Shown: positions 32,843 through 43,584 of the stretch, one piece after another
Layout of the letters: every line of letters starts with the position of its first letter
Position numbering within the stretch: position 1 is the stretch's first letter
NCBI GenBank assembly: GCA_037447655.1
Contig: JBBHKE010000847.1
Span: forward strand, 62,001-126,000
Direction: 5' to 3'
Source of the DNA: Zygnema cylindricum
Lineage: Eukaryota; Streptophyta; Zygnematophyceae; Zygnematales; Zygnemataceae
Length of the DNA stretch: 64,000 bases
Program-made: the position numbers and the translations under genes
Notes under the pieces: generated by a model
What the model saw: the letters and a program-made list of their open reading frames with translations, nothing else
Databases searched by the model: none
What the model was told of the DNA's origin: nothing

Positions 32843-33514
32843 TCAAATCTGATTTTTTACTGACTTTGTATATTTGAAGGGATCCACAGACTTTCCTTCA
32901 TCCATAACTACTAGATGCTTTACTAAGATTATATCTTCCCTTTTTAAATCATAAACTCTATATCCTTTAACATCTTCATCATATCCTAATAAGTATCCCG
33001 GTTTTCCTTTAGGATCTAGCTTCCAATTGGATCGATTAGTATCTAGACTGAATACTTGACTGCCGAAAACCTTTAAGTGAGATATGTCTGGTTTCCGGCC
33101 TGTCCATCCTCTCATAAGGTGTTTGATCTTTTATAGCTGAAGTAAGAACTCTATTCTTGAGGTAATTAGCACAGTTCATTGCTCTTCTGCCCAAAACCTT
33201 TTTCCTATCTTTTTATCTGACAACATACTTCTAGCACTATCACTTAGTGTTCTATTTAACCTTTCAGCTACCCCATTCTGTTCCGGATTTTCTGGAACTG
33301 TCTTTTGGTGTTGAACCCCATCTTCCCGCAGAAAATCCTCAAACTGGTTAGAAGTATACTCTCCACCATTGTCACTCCTTACTCTCTTGATTGGAGTTTC
33401 ATGGAGTTTTTCGCTCCATGCTTTATATTGTCTGAAGCAATCCTCAGCTTCGGACTTGTTTTTCAAAAAATATACCCGGGAATACCGAGACCAATCATAA
33501 GTTATAGTCATCAT
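32843..33514 (-). pseudogene. Copia F integrase core and C-terminus
   Basis: 33176-33514 begins MMTITYDWSRY, where sisters read TITDDWSRY, and continues with VRSDNGGEY and NGVAERLNRTL (catalytic Glu present). 32843-33115 gives the C-terminal block (FGSQVFSLDTNRSNW, GYLLGYDEDVKGYRVY). A frameshift near 33110-33180 separates them; the Asp-to-Tyr change touches the first acidic pair. Confidence 0.87.
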
Positions 33515-33577
33515 AAATCTCTTCCCCCCCCGGTGAGGGCACTTTAGCCGGTCCCCAAATATCTGTGTGTACTAGAT

Positions 33578-34240
33578 CTAGAATTTTTTCTCCTTATAGG
33601 TGGCTGATTTTGGAAAGGGTAATCTGTGTGCTTTACCTTGAGCACATCCACTACAATCACTTATATCATCACTCTCACTGAACTGATATCCCTTCCACCA
33701 CTCCCATCTCTTTTTCATCTCTCTTAACTTATCTAGATTCACATGCCCAAGCCTCTTATGCCACATCATAATATCATGAACACCAGCGTAATAAAGTTTT
33801 TTCTTTTCATTACTTAAGATCAGCCTAAACATCCCATGGCTACCTTTCTCAGCAATGAAATAGACATCATCCTCAAAACTAGCAGTAAAGACTCCTTCCC
33901 TAGTGCTAGTAAAAAAACCCTTATCATCCAATACTGATGTGGAGATAAGATTTTTGTTCAGCTCCGGAATAAACAATACATCGGAGAATGTTAATATGGA
34001 TGCCTTTCCTTCTACTAACACTTTCAGATCTACCGATCCTACAAGAGTAGTGGTGACTATCCTCCCATCCCCGTACTCTATCTCTACGGTGGGAATCTTT
34101 CTTATCTTAGTGAACAGGTGCCTATCCTTACACATGTGCATGGAGGCACCTGAATCTATGATCCAGCCTGCTTCACCTTTCAATCCACCGTAAGCACATT
34201 TCTGCCTTCGTGGAATTTCGACCTCATTTTTCGCCTCCAA
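33578..34240 (-). CDS. Copia F protease and integrase zinc-binding domain
   Basis: 220-residue intact frame: protease active site in GWIIDSGASMHMCKD (about residues 31-45), hydrophobic protease second half (FSDVLFIPELNKNLISTS), then the HHCC integrase module MMWHKRLGHVNLDKL ... CSGCAQGKAHRLPFPK. It ends at a frameshift before the DDE core. Confidence 0.88.
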   Translation of the reverse strand: MEAKNEVEIPRRQKCAYGGLKGEAGWIIDSGASMHMCKDRHLFTKIRKIPTVEIEYGDGRIVTTTLVGSVDLKVLVEGKASILTFSDVLFIPELNKNLISTSVLDDKGFFTSTREGVFTASFEDDVYFIAEKGSHGMFRLILSNEKKKLYYAGVHDIMMWHKRLGHVNLDKLREMKKRWEWWKGYQFSESDDISDCSGCAQGKAHRLPFPKSATYKEKKF

Positions 34241-34285
34241 CTCCTCATCAAAAGGAGCTCATCGTCCTCGTTCTCGGATTCCGCC

Positions 34286-35099
34286 TCAAGTACCTGTGTG
34301 ACAAGGGCCTTTTTCTTTCCTCTCGGGGTACCACCGGTCTGCCCCCTCCTTTAACCGAAGCTCGTTTAGCTTAGTGCACTCTGCCATATAGTGCCCCGGT
34401 TTCTTACAAAAAATGACATAAACCTTTGGGAGCCCTTGGTTCGAATTCGTCGCCTGTTTTTTCTGCTCCCTACCCCCATAGTTTCCGACCGGTTTTCGGG
34501 AATCCCTGTTCCTCCAATCAGTGGCTGTTGCCAAGGCTTGGCCACTCTTTCCTCCCTTTCGGATCTCGATTGTATTCTCTTGAACTAGAATCATCCCTAC
34601 CACTGAGTTCCATATCCACCTTGAGTCAGGCAAGTCCTGCACACGGTAAACTATGTTCACGAACTCATCAGGTAACTTCATCAGTAAACAGTTAACCTTT
34701 TCTTTTTCACTAAAATCTTTTCCCGCACTGTGTAGCTCCATGAAGAGTGTAGCAAGCTCATTGCAAAAATCCAACATATTTCCCCCTTTATATACATACT
34801 CCTTAACTTTCTGATCAGCCAACTGTTGTTGCTGAATCGTACCACTTCGGTACATCTCTATGAGAGCCATTCCAAAGATCGGATGCCCTTTCTACCTGCA
34901 AATGAGGACATGCAAGTCCTTGAGTGAGATGGCGTAGGATGAAGTGCTTTGCCGCCATATTGTTGAAGTCCCAGGTTTCAGTATCATTCTCCTCGTTCCT
35001 CGGAATAGGTGACATGAACGTCGAACCAGTTGCTATTGGTGTGGTCGTCTCCTTCTCCTTTCCTTTGTCCACCACCTCTCCTTCTTTTGTTTCCTCCAT
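34286..35099 (-). pseudogene. Copia F Gag
   Basis: 34815-35099 holds the N-terminal helical part (MAAKHFILRHLTQGLACPHL), 34286-34870 the rest (ALIEMYRSGTIQQQQLADQK, EFVNIVYRVQD) and a knuckle where CHFC has become VIFC by an indel. The N-terminal MEVSEFQVIGPPSRVP frame starts in the LTR at 35316 and loses frame after about 45 codons. Confidence 0.85.
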
Positions 35100-35296
35100 T
35101 GAAGGTGGATCCTCTTTCCTGGTGAATCTGGTTCCTCAAACCCTGGAGGAATTCCAAGACTTGATGGACGCCCCAATCGTCCACTCACTCATCCCCCCAA
35201 AACCTTTTTTCGCATAGAGCTCCTATCATCATACTTTCCCAGTATATGAAGCCAGTTCCATTAAAGATTGGTACCCTAGAGGGTGGGCCTATAACT

Positions 35297-36347
35297 TGAA
35301 ACTCTGAGACCTCCATAAGTTCCTCAGAGTGGACAGCTTCCAAGAAGCCTCTAGGATAATCCTGACCCCTTTGTGTTTAAGCAAAAATAACTGCCACCCT
35401 GGCAGACAAAAACGCTGACCAACTTCACCCTTGTGAAGACAAGACTCCCCTGAGTCGATAGCAAAAAGAATCTCTGAATTTGCTCCCCTGAGCAGTAAGT
35501 TATGGAGGGTCAAAGTTGACCTTTTGTACAGAAGCTCTCTGGGAGAGAGGGTCCTATCTTCTAATTTTTCTAAGTCCTATCCCTCTCACAGACTCTATCT
35601 ACTGATGTACGGAACCAATCAGATTTCAGTTCCGTACGTAAAAGTACAACTGCCGGTGTACTTTATGTACGGATATTGTACGATATGGCCTAAATGTCCA
35701 CACGTGGAGTATCCGGATTCGCTCCTTAAATCCTCGGAGATGCCGGGCTCCAATGTTACAACATCGCCACGTGTCATCCGATGTGGCGCTGCCCACAAAC
35801 CGCCGAATTCTCCTTCCGCGATCTCGGCGCAATTTCCGGCCGTCCGATTAACTCGTTTTTGATTGTAGCCGTAATAAATACATGCGCGGTATTTGTTTCG
35901 CTTCCGAAATCAATGCGCGGTATTGATTTCATATCCGTACCGCAATTCGTACTTTTACAATTCCATATCTATGTGTCCCGTAAATAGTTATAGTTAAATG
36001 AATTATTCTACGTGTACCTGTATAAATAATTATCGTACTATATACTATGCATCAGTACCACTAGACTTAACGGTTAAGGCTACCGGCTATCTCCTAGCTG
36101 TCGGCCGGCAGGTACCCAGGATCAAATCCTGCCGCCGGCATATACCTTTTAGTAATTAATCCGTAGACTAATATAAATTTCCCGTAAACCTGAGGATAGC
36201 TTAGGTAGCCATGGCTCTAGCTTCCTCTCCAATTTCTCAGTGACTGCGACAAGTTGAGAGTTGGAGAGAGAAGTTAGAGGTAGACTGCCCTCGGCTTCTT
36301 TGTTTCTATTTAGACCTAGAAAATACTTAAAACCATTAATTCCTACA
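35297..36347 (-). repeat. Copia F 5' LTR (1051 bp)
   Basis: TG...CA ends. Small hairpins, + strand positions: CTGCCACCCTGGCAG 35391-35405, CTTCACCCTTGTGAAG 35423-35438, GACTCCCCTGAGTC 35443-35456, GCTCCCCTGAGC 35482-35493, CTCTCTGGGAGAGAG 35535-35549. Terminal hairpin 35301-35330 with ATG (minus) at 35314-35316. Antisense tRNA-like module: AACGGTTAAGGC 36069-36080 and AGGATCAAATCCT 36118-36130. The adjoining primer-binding site (35284-35296) has two mismatches to GGTTATGGGCCCA. Confidence 0.94.
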
Positions 36348-36352
36348 ATTAA

Positions 36353-37602
36353 GACTGCTTTTCTTAATGGTGAGTTGTAGGAAGATATTTTCATGAGGCA
36401 ACCCGAAGGGTTCGTGGTAGAAGGAGAAGAGAGCAAAGTCTGCATGCTCATAAAGTCCTTATATTGACTGAAGCAGGTTCCCCCGACAGTGGAATAAGAA
36501 ACTTTGAGTAGTTTCTTACCGATCTGGGATATATCCGGATCAGAGCTGACCATTCTATCTATATGTTTGAGGATGAGAATGGTGTCATTTTTATTGCAAT
36601 TTATGTGGATGATCTACTTGTGTTGAGTAAGTCTTTGGGGAAGATCAATAAGCTAAAGTAAGATCTTAGGGGCAGATTTAATATGAAGGATTTAGGGGAG
36701 GCAAAATATATCTTGGGATCCAAATAGAGAGATATAGGGGGAAGACGATTATCAGACTTACTCAGAAAGAAGCAATAGGTAATATGCTTGAGAAATTTCA
36801 GGGTGAAAATGCTAACAGTTGTACCACTCCCCTGATCTTGAAAGAATAAAAGTGATGGGAGTGTAGAAGGAGGAGTGGTGATCTTAGACGATCAGATGAG
36901 TCCAGAGGAGAGAGAGTTCATGAAGTCTATCCTTTAAAGACAGGTCGTAGGAAGTTTTATCTATTCTAAGAACTGTACCAGGCCGGACATAGCGGCAACT
37001 GTTGGAGTACTCAGTAGGAGTCTTAATGATCCTAGGAAGAGAGAATGTTTGTCAGCCAAGAGAGTCATGAGATATCTGGTTGGAACCAGAGAATTATGGT
37101 TGCATTTGGAAGGGGAGCACACTGATATCACTACTTGGAGTGATGCAAGTTATGGGGATGCACCTATGAGAAGATGCACTTCTGGATATGTTTTGTATGT
37201 GGGGGAAGGTGCTTGTTGCTGGAGCAGTAAGCAATAGAAGGTTGTTTCTCAGTCTACTATGGAGGCTGAGTATATGGCATCTTGTTTTGCTGTAAAAGAA
37301 CTAATGTCGGTGAAGTCATTGTTGCAAGAACTGGGATATATGAAGGAGGAGTGCATGAAATATTTTGCGATAATCAAGCTGCAATCGCAATTGCAGCCAA
37401 TCCAAAACATCATTTCAAAGCAAAACATATGGACATAAGATTAAACTTCGTAAGAGAAAAACTTGAAAACAAAATTTTAAATCTTGTGTATAGACCTTAT
37501 GAAGAAATGTTGGCTGACATGATGACAAAACCTGTGCCCTCTCCTAAATTAAAATGTTGTCGGGAAAAATGCGGGTTGAAAGAAAAATTAAAATTAGACT
37601 AG
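36353..37602 (+). pseudogene. Copia E RT C-terminal part and RNase H (continuation)
   Basis: Resumes exactly where 29890 stopped. YVDD is readable near 36600-36615, RNase H at 37049-37237 (TTWSDASYGDAPMRR) and 37282-37602 (FCDNQAAIAIAANPKHHFKAKH, CREKCGLKEKLKLD, TAG). Several stops and frameshifts. Confidence 0.88.
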
Positions 37603-37614
37603 AAAATAAAAGGA

Positions 37615-38653
37615 GTTTTGAAATAAATAGATTTCTATAGTATTATCTAGGTTTAAATGTTAGTATAAAAAGAAATGGAAAAAGGACGGACAGCCTGCCT
37701 CCACCTCCTCTCTCTAGCCCCTATACTTGTTGTAGTCACTGAAGGATAGAGAGGGTAGTTGATCCATGGCTGCCTTAGTTCAACAGGCAATTATTTTTAG
37801 TAGTTTACTAAAAATATACCTGACGGACCGAGATTTGATCTCGGTACCTTCGGTTTGTCAAGTTGGCCGATAGCGGTCAGCTTTATCTTATTAGACTAGG
37901 ACCAATGCTAAATGCTATAGTATGTGATAGATATATATATATATTACAGGAGGAACAAATCCATTTAACTAAAACTGTATACGGCTTACATAGATACAGT
38001 TTTATTAAAGTACGAAGTACGACACTATTCCAAAACGAATACCACGCATTTTGTTCGACAGCGAAACAAATGTAGCGCAAGTATTTATAACAGCTAAGAT
38101 TGCGTTTCGGTGCAAATCCAACGGCGCACATCATCGCCGAAATCCCGGAGTGGTCACTTTGGCGTATTATGACGTGGCATGACCTGGAGCCACGTGGAGA
38201 GATGACATTCAGTCATGGGAATTCCGAGGAATGTACGGACGAGTAAAAAGCAGACACACGTTTGCTTAATATCATTGTCGTACATAGGCCGGACAAATGG
38301 TACACCGGTAGTAGTACTTTTTGGTACGGTACATTAATCTGATTGGTCCTTACTTCAATAGATAGAAGTTATTAGAGGGAATCAGGACTTAGAAAATTTT
38401 GGTAGGTAGTCACCTCTCCCTTTGGGAGTATGTACAAATTGGCATTTTTAGTGCCTCATAATTTATCGGCTGGTTGGCTGTTTTCAATGATTCTTTTTGC
38501 TACGGACTCAGAGGGGTCCATGCTATACAAGGGTGCAGTGAAACTGTCATTTTGCCTTCCTGGACAGTAGTGGTTATGGCTTGAAGTGGGTTAGTTAAAT
38601 ATTATCTAGAGGCTTCTTGTATTCTGTGGTCTAATGGAGGACACGGAATTGCA
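37615..38653 (+). repeat. Copia E 3' LTR (1039 bp)
   Basis: Follows a purine-rich tract; start reads TTTTGAAAT, a change from TGTTGAAAT, and the end is TTGCA. Terminal hairpin ATTCTGTG/CACGGAAT is kept with one G-T wobble pair. AT repeat near 37929-37944. Confidence 0.88.
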
Positions 38654-38850
38654 CAATCTGCAAATTATCAAAAGCCATGGGCATCTCATGAGCGAAAAGC
38701 AAAGCACGGCGAGTTAGTTCTTCCAAGAACATGGTATCAGACATTAGAGGCAAAGGTAAACTTGCTGCTTTTTGAATATTCCGACCGAGCAAGGGTGCTC
38801 GACCGAAGAGAATATAGTACGGACTGAAAGTAGCCAAACTAGACTGTACG
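38654..38850 (-). pseudogene. Ty3/gypsy integrase C-terminal fragment
   Basis: Short minus-strand piece with the signature SLATFSPYYILFGRAPLLG, which matches the ATGxSPYxLxFGRxP block after the catalytic core of Ty3/gypsy integrases, followed by a hydrophobic/acidic stretch. Squeezed between copia E and copia G LTRs, whose sequences supply the ORF ends. It could derive from the DNMT-bearing elements, whose integrases are otherwise absent from the window, but this cannot be shown here. Confidence 0.65.
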
Positions 38851-39888
38851 TGAAACTCTGTGTCCTCCATTGGACTACAGAGTACAGGAAGCCTCTAGAT
38901 AGTTATTAACTAACCCACTTTCAATGGCAACCTCTGCTACCCAAGTAGACAAGCAAACAATGTGACTCCACCTTTGTGCAGCATGAACTCCCTTGAGTCC
39001 GTACAAAAAAGAATCAATGAAAACGCCCAGCCACGTGATGAGTTACAAACCGGCTAAAATGCCAATATATACAGCCTCTCAAAGAGAGAGAAGACCATCT
39101 ACCAGATTTTTCTAAGTCTTAGCTCCCTCTCACAACCTCTATCTACTAACTGTACGAACCAATCAAAGTACTGTACCGTATATAAAAGTACTATTGCCGA
39201 TGAACATTTTGTATGACCTTTGTATGACTAGGATATTAAGCGGACTCGTGTCCATTTTCCACTCGTCCGTACGTTCCTCGGAATTCCCACGAACGAATGT
39301 CATCTCTCCACGTGGCGCCAGGTCATGCCACGTCACTAAAAGCCAAAGTGACCATTCCGGGATTTCGGCGATGATGTGCGCCGTTGGATTTGACTCAAGA
39401 TGCAATCTCAGCCGTTATAAATACTTGTGCGATATTTGTTTCGACGTCGAAAATAAAATGCGCGGTATTCGTTTCAAAGTAGTACCGTACTTCTTACTTG
39501 ATAAAACTGTGTCTATGTATGCCATATAAAATTTTAGTTAAATGAATTTGTTCTCTCCTAAATAAATATATATCTATCACATACCATAGTATTCAACATT
39601 GGTCCTAGTCTAATAGGAAAAATTTGACCGCTATCGGCCAACTTGACGAACGGCAGGTGCCGGGATCAAATCCTGGGTCTGTTAGGTATATTTTTAGTTA
39701 CCTACTAAAAATAATAGCCCATTGAACTAAGGCAGCCATGGATCAATCACCTTCTTTATCCCTCAGTGACTACAACAAGTATGGGGGCTAGAGAGAAGAG
39801 GTGGAAGCAGGCTGTCCGTCCTTTTTTTTTCCTTTATACTAACATATTTAAACCTAGAAAATACTCTAAAAATCAATTAATTTCAACA
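38851..39888 (-). repeat. Copia G 3' LTR (1038 bp)
   Basis: TGTTGAAATTAATTG start on the minus strand after a purine tract, TTTCA end. Terminal hairpin: ACTCTGT (38855-38861) with GTCC pairs against GGAC and ACAGAGT (38877-38883), one bulged base. CCACGTGGC at about 39308. tRNA-like module on the + strand near 39605-39690. Confidence 0.9.
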
Positions 39889-39901
39889 CTCCCCTTATTT
39901 T

Positions 39902-40261
39902 CTAGTCTAATTTTACCTTCAGTTGTAGTCCACATTTTTCTCTACAATATTTCAATTTAGGAGAGGGCACTGGTTTTGTCATCATATAAGCCACCATTTC
40001 CTCAACAGATCTATATGCATGATTAACAATCTTATTCTCAACTTTTTCCCTCACAAAACTCAATCTTATGTCCATATACTTAGCTTTAAAATGATGTTTT
40101 GGATTAGCTGCAATTGCAATGGCAGCTTGATTATCACAAAACACTTCATGCACTCCCTCTTTCATATACCCCAGTTCTTGCAGCAAGGATTTGACCCACA
40201 TCAACTCTTTCACACAAAAACAAGAGGCCATGTAGTCAGCCTCTATAGTAGACTGAGCAAC
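39902..40261 (-). pseudogene. Copia G RNase H, C-terminal half
   Basis: Reads STIEADYMASC, KELMWVKSLLQELGYMKEG, VFCDNQAAIAIAANPKHH and terminal CREKCGLQLKVKLD. Cut on its N-terminal side by solo LTR H between codons of VAQST. Confidence 0.9.
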
Positions 40262-41300
40262 TGTTGACATTTATAGATTTCTAAAAGTATTTTCTAGGTT
40301 TAAAGATGTTTTTATAAAAGGAAAAAAAAAAGGACGGACAACTTGCCTCCACCTCCGCTCTCTAGCCCCCATATTTGTTGTAGTCACTGATGGTTAGAGA
40401 GGGAGGTTGATCCATGGCTGCCTTAGTTCAACAGACAACTATTTTTAGTAGGTTACTAAAAAAATACTTGACGGACCAGAGATTTGATCTCGGTACCTAC
40501 GGTTCGTCAAGTAGGCAGGTAGCGGTCAGCTTTATCCTAATAGACTAGGACCAATGTTAAGTGCTATGGTATGTGATAGATAAATATGTAGTTCGAGTGG
40601 ATAATATTCATTTAACTAGAACTGTATATGGCATACATAGATTCAATTTTAGAAAGTACGCCGTACGATGCTAATTCAAAACAGATACCACGAATTTTGT
40701 TTCGACAGCGCATCAAATACTGTGCAAGTATTTATTACGGCTAAGATTGCATTTCGCATATAATCCAACGGCGCACATCATTGCCAAAATCCCGGAGTGG
40801 TCACTTTGGCGTTTTGTGACGTGGCATGACCTGGAGCCAGGTGGAGAGATGACATTCGGTCATAGAAATTCCGAGGAACGTACGGACGAGTGAAAACCGG
40901 ACACGCGTCCGCTTAATAGCCTTCTCGTACATAGGCCGTACAAAAAGTACATCGGCAGTAGTACTTTTGTGTACGGTACAGTAATCTGATTGGTCCGTAC
41001 TTCAATAGATAGAAGTTATTAGAGAGAATCAGGACTTAGAAAATTTTGGTAGGTAGTCACCTCTCCCTTTGAGAGTTTGTACAAATTGGCATTTTTACTG
41101 CCTCATAACTTATCGGCTGGTTGGCCGTTTTCAATGATTCTTTTTGCTACGGACTCAGGGGAGTCCAGGCTACACAAGGGTGCTGTCAAATTGTCAGTTT
41201 TCCTTCTTGGGCAGCAGTGGTTGTGGCTTAAAGTGGGTTAGTTAAATACTATCTAGAGGCTTCATGTATTCTGTGGTCCAATGGAGGACAAAAAATTGGC
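40262..41300 (+). repeat. Solo LTR H (1039 bp, TSD GCAAC)
   Basis: A lone D/E-type LTR in + orientation with GCAAC at 40257-40261 and 41301-41305. Excision in silico restores the RNase H reading SKQQKVVAQST. It must have arisen by LTR-LTR recombination of a full element. Its 3' terminal dinucleotide reads GC instead of CA. Antisense tRNA-like module near 40480-40545. Confidence 0.92.
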
Positions 41301-41305
41301 GCAAC

Positions 41306-42292
41306 CACCTTTTGTTGCTTACTGCTCTAACACCATGCACCTTCCCCAACATACAACACATACCCAGAAGTGCATCTTTTCATAGGTGCGTCCCGATAAC
41401 TAGCATCACTCTAAGTATTGATGTCAGTGTGCTCCCCTCCTAAATGCAACCATAACTCTCCTGTTCCCGCCAGATATCTCATGACTCTCTTGGCTGCCTC
41501 TTAATCTCTCTTCCTAGGATCATTTAGACTCCTAGTGCGTACTCCAAATGCTGCGGCTATGTCTGGCCTGGTACAATTCATAAAATAGATTAAGCTTCCT
41601 AAGACCTGTCTATAAGGGATAGACTTCATAAACTCTCTCTCCTCTAGACTCATTTGATCATCTAAGATCATCACTCGTCCTTCCACACTCCCATCACTTA
41701 CTTTTATCAAGTCCATGGGAGTGGTACAACTGTTAGCCTTTTCCATCTGGAATTTCTCAAGCAGATTACCTATTGTTTCCTTCTGAGTAAGTCTGTTAAT
41801 CTTCTTCCCCCTATCTCTCTCCATTTGAATCCCCTAAAACATATCTTGACTCCCCTAAATCGTTCATATCAAATCTACTTCTAAGATCCTTCTTTAACTT
41901 ATTGATCTTTTCCAAAGATTTACTCAACAGAAGTAGATCATCCACATAAATTGCAATAAAAATGACATCATTCTCATCTTCAAACATATTCATAGAATGG
42001 TCAGAGCTGATACGGATATATCCCAGACCGGTAAGAAACTCATCTAGTTTCTTATTCCATTATCGAGGAGCCAGCTTCAGTCCATATAAGGACTTTATGA
42101 GCCTGCAGACTTTGCTCTCTTCTCCTTCCTCCACGAACCCCTCGGGTTGTCTAATGAAAATTTCTTCCTCTAACTCACCATTAAGAAAAGCAATCTTAAT
42201 GTCCATCTGGTGAATTTCCATGTCTTCTGTTGCTGCTAGACTGAGGAGAATCCTTACTGATGGGAACCGAACAACTGGAGCAAAGGTCTCCT
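41306..42292 (-). pseudogene. Copia G RNase H N-terminus and RT C-terminal half
   Basis: 41501-41824 gives the RT connection and RNase H start (QMEKANSCTTPMDL, MNCTRPDIAAAFGV), 41811-41993 the YVDD palm (IYVDDLLLLSKSLEK). The preceding palm sequence to 42292 is readable with stops. Ends at the insertion point of copia I. Confidence 0.87.
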
Positions 42293-43555
42293 TGAAATTC
42301 TATGGGCTCCATTGCCCACAGATTTTGCAGACCCAAAAGAAGCTAATCTAGATAGTGCCGACTCGAAGTTGATATAAACCCAAATGAATGATCCCTTGAC
42401 AATCCAAACCATAATGTAACTACTTCCCTGTGAAGATAAGACCTTCTGTTTGCTCAGTTCCACCATAGAATGCAAAGCTTGACTATGTGTTTTGGACAAT
42501 ATTCTCCACTTTACCTTTCCCACTGAATAAGTGCCACCCTGGAACGCAAAAACCTTTGACTAACTACACTTTTGTGTAGCCTAGACTCCCCTGAGTCCGC
42601 AGCAAAAAGAATCACTGAATTTGCTCACCCGAGCATTAAGTTATGGTTGGTCAAAGATGACCTTTATAGTTACAAGCTCTCTTAAGGAGAGGTACCTAAA
42701 TATCACTAAGTCTTGGTCTGCCTACTCACGACTACCTACTACTAAACACTAGTCCAATAAGAACACTATGTAGTACAAGAAGGTACAATGGGAGATGTAC
42801 TTATTATACGGCGATTGTACAACATGGTCTACAAGGTGACACCTGTCAAATCAGGAGCCATGGTTCCTCCTCCCATCTTCTCTGGTACTAAATAGTGTGA
42901 CGCCACGTGGCACCGCATGAGGCTATCTTCAAATGCCGCCAAAAGCTCACATCGCGTGGCGGCTAGAATGCCGACCGTTTGATCAAAACTTATTTAACAA
43001 GGTTCAAATTCGCGTAGATGCATGAAAGGTTCTTTTTCGTTAGCTTGGCGTTAATTAGCTGTCACGTTAATGTTTATTTATTTTTATAACCCGTCACGTG
43101 TATCGTTTCGATAACGCTTTAGTGGATAAGGCGTATCACTACCAAAAATCTCCATACCCTTAGGTTCAAATTTGGCCTAAAGCAGCTTTTAGTTATTTGT
43201 CAGTTTTTCTGGCAATTCTCTTCCTGAACACTTTTAAATACCTATTGAATCCACTGCGTCTCAACATTGATTTGGTATAATGACTAAAGCTAACTGCTAC
43301 TAAGTATGTAAATGGCATGTAGGTACCAGGATCAAACCCTTGTTCCGGTGGCCCTTTTTTGGTACAAACTAAGTATTAGCCTATTCCTTGTCTCCTTGGA
43401 CATTAAAGACAGCCATGGCTCTAGCTCTCTCTCTGATCTTTTGTGACTGCAACAAGTATGGGGACTGGAGAATTTGAGCGAGAAGCAGGCTACCTTTGCT
43501 ACCTTACTCTATTTATATTTCCAATACAGACCTAGAAAATACATCACTTTTAACA
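42293..43555 (-). repeat. Copia I 3' LTR (1263 bp)
   Basis: Longest intact LTR of the group. Two antisense tRNA-like modules in tandem: AGTGGATAAGGCG (43121-43133) with AGGTTCAAATTT (43162-43173), and AATGACTAAAGCTA (43279-43292) with AGGATCAAACCC (43328-43339). The first resembles copia C's module, the second that of the A/F type LTRs. Confidence 0.9.
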
Positions 43556-43584
43556 CTCCCCTTATTTTCTAGTATACCTTCTTT

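Larger units (their letters stand above)
29891..36347 (-). mobile_element. Copia F, complete nested insertion (6457 bp, TSD ATTAA)
   Basis: LTRs at 29891-30938 and 35297-36347 differ by only a few visible changes, and ATTAA flanks both sides (29886-29890, 36348-36352). All copia domains are present on the minus strand, yet nearly every one is cut by single-base indels. Youngest-looking insertion in the window by LTR similarity. Confidence 0.96.
26690..38653 (+). mobile_element. Copia E, internally deleted and split by copia F
   Basis: Left part 26690-29890, right part 36353-38653; copia F sits between with target duplication ATTAA, and deleting F plus one ATTAA rejoins the RT codons GACATTAAGACTGC. 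No matching duplication flanks E itself (GAAAG on the left, CAATC on the right, in unrelated sequences), so one end was altered by recombination. Confidence 0.87.

Noticed and set aside
38631-38870. 79-codon ORF as an independent small gene
   Set aside because: Its ends come from two LTRs; the middle is a gypsy integrase scrap.
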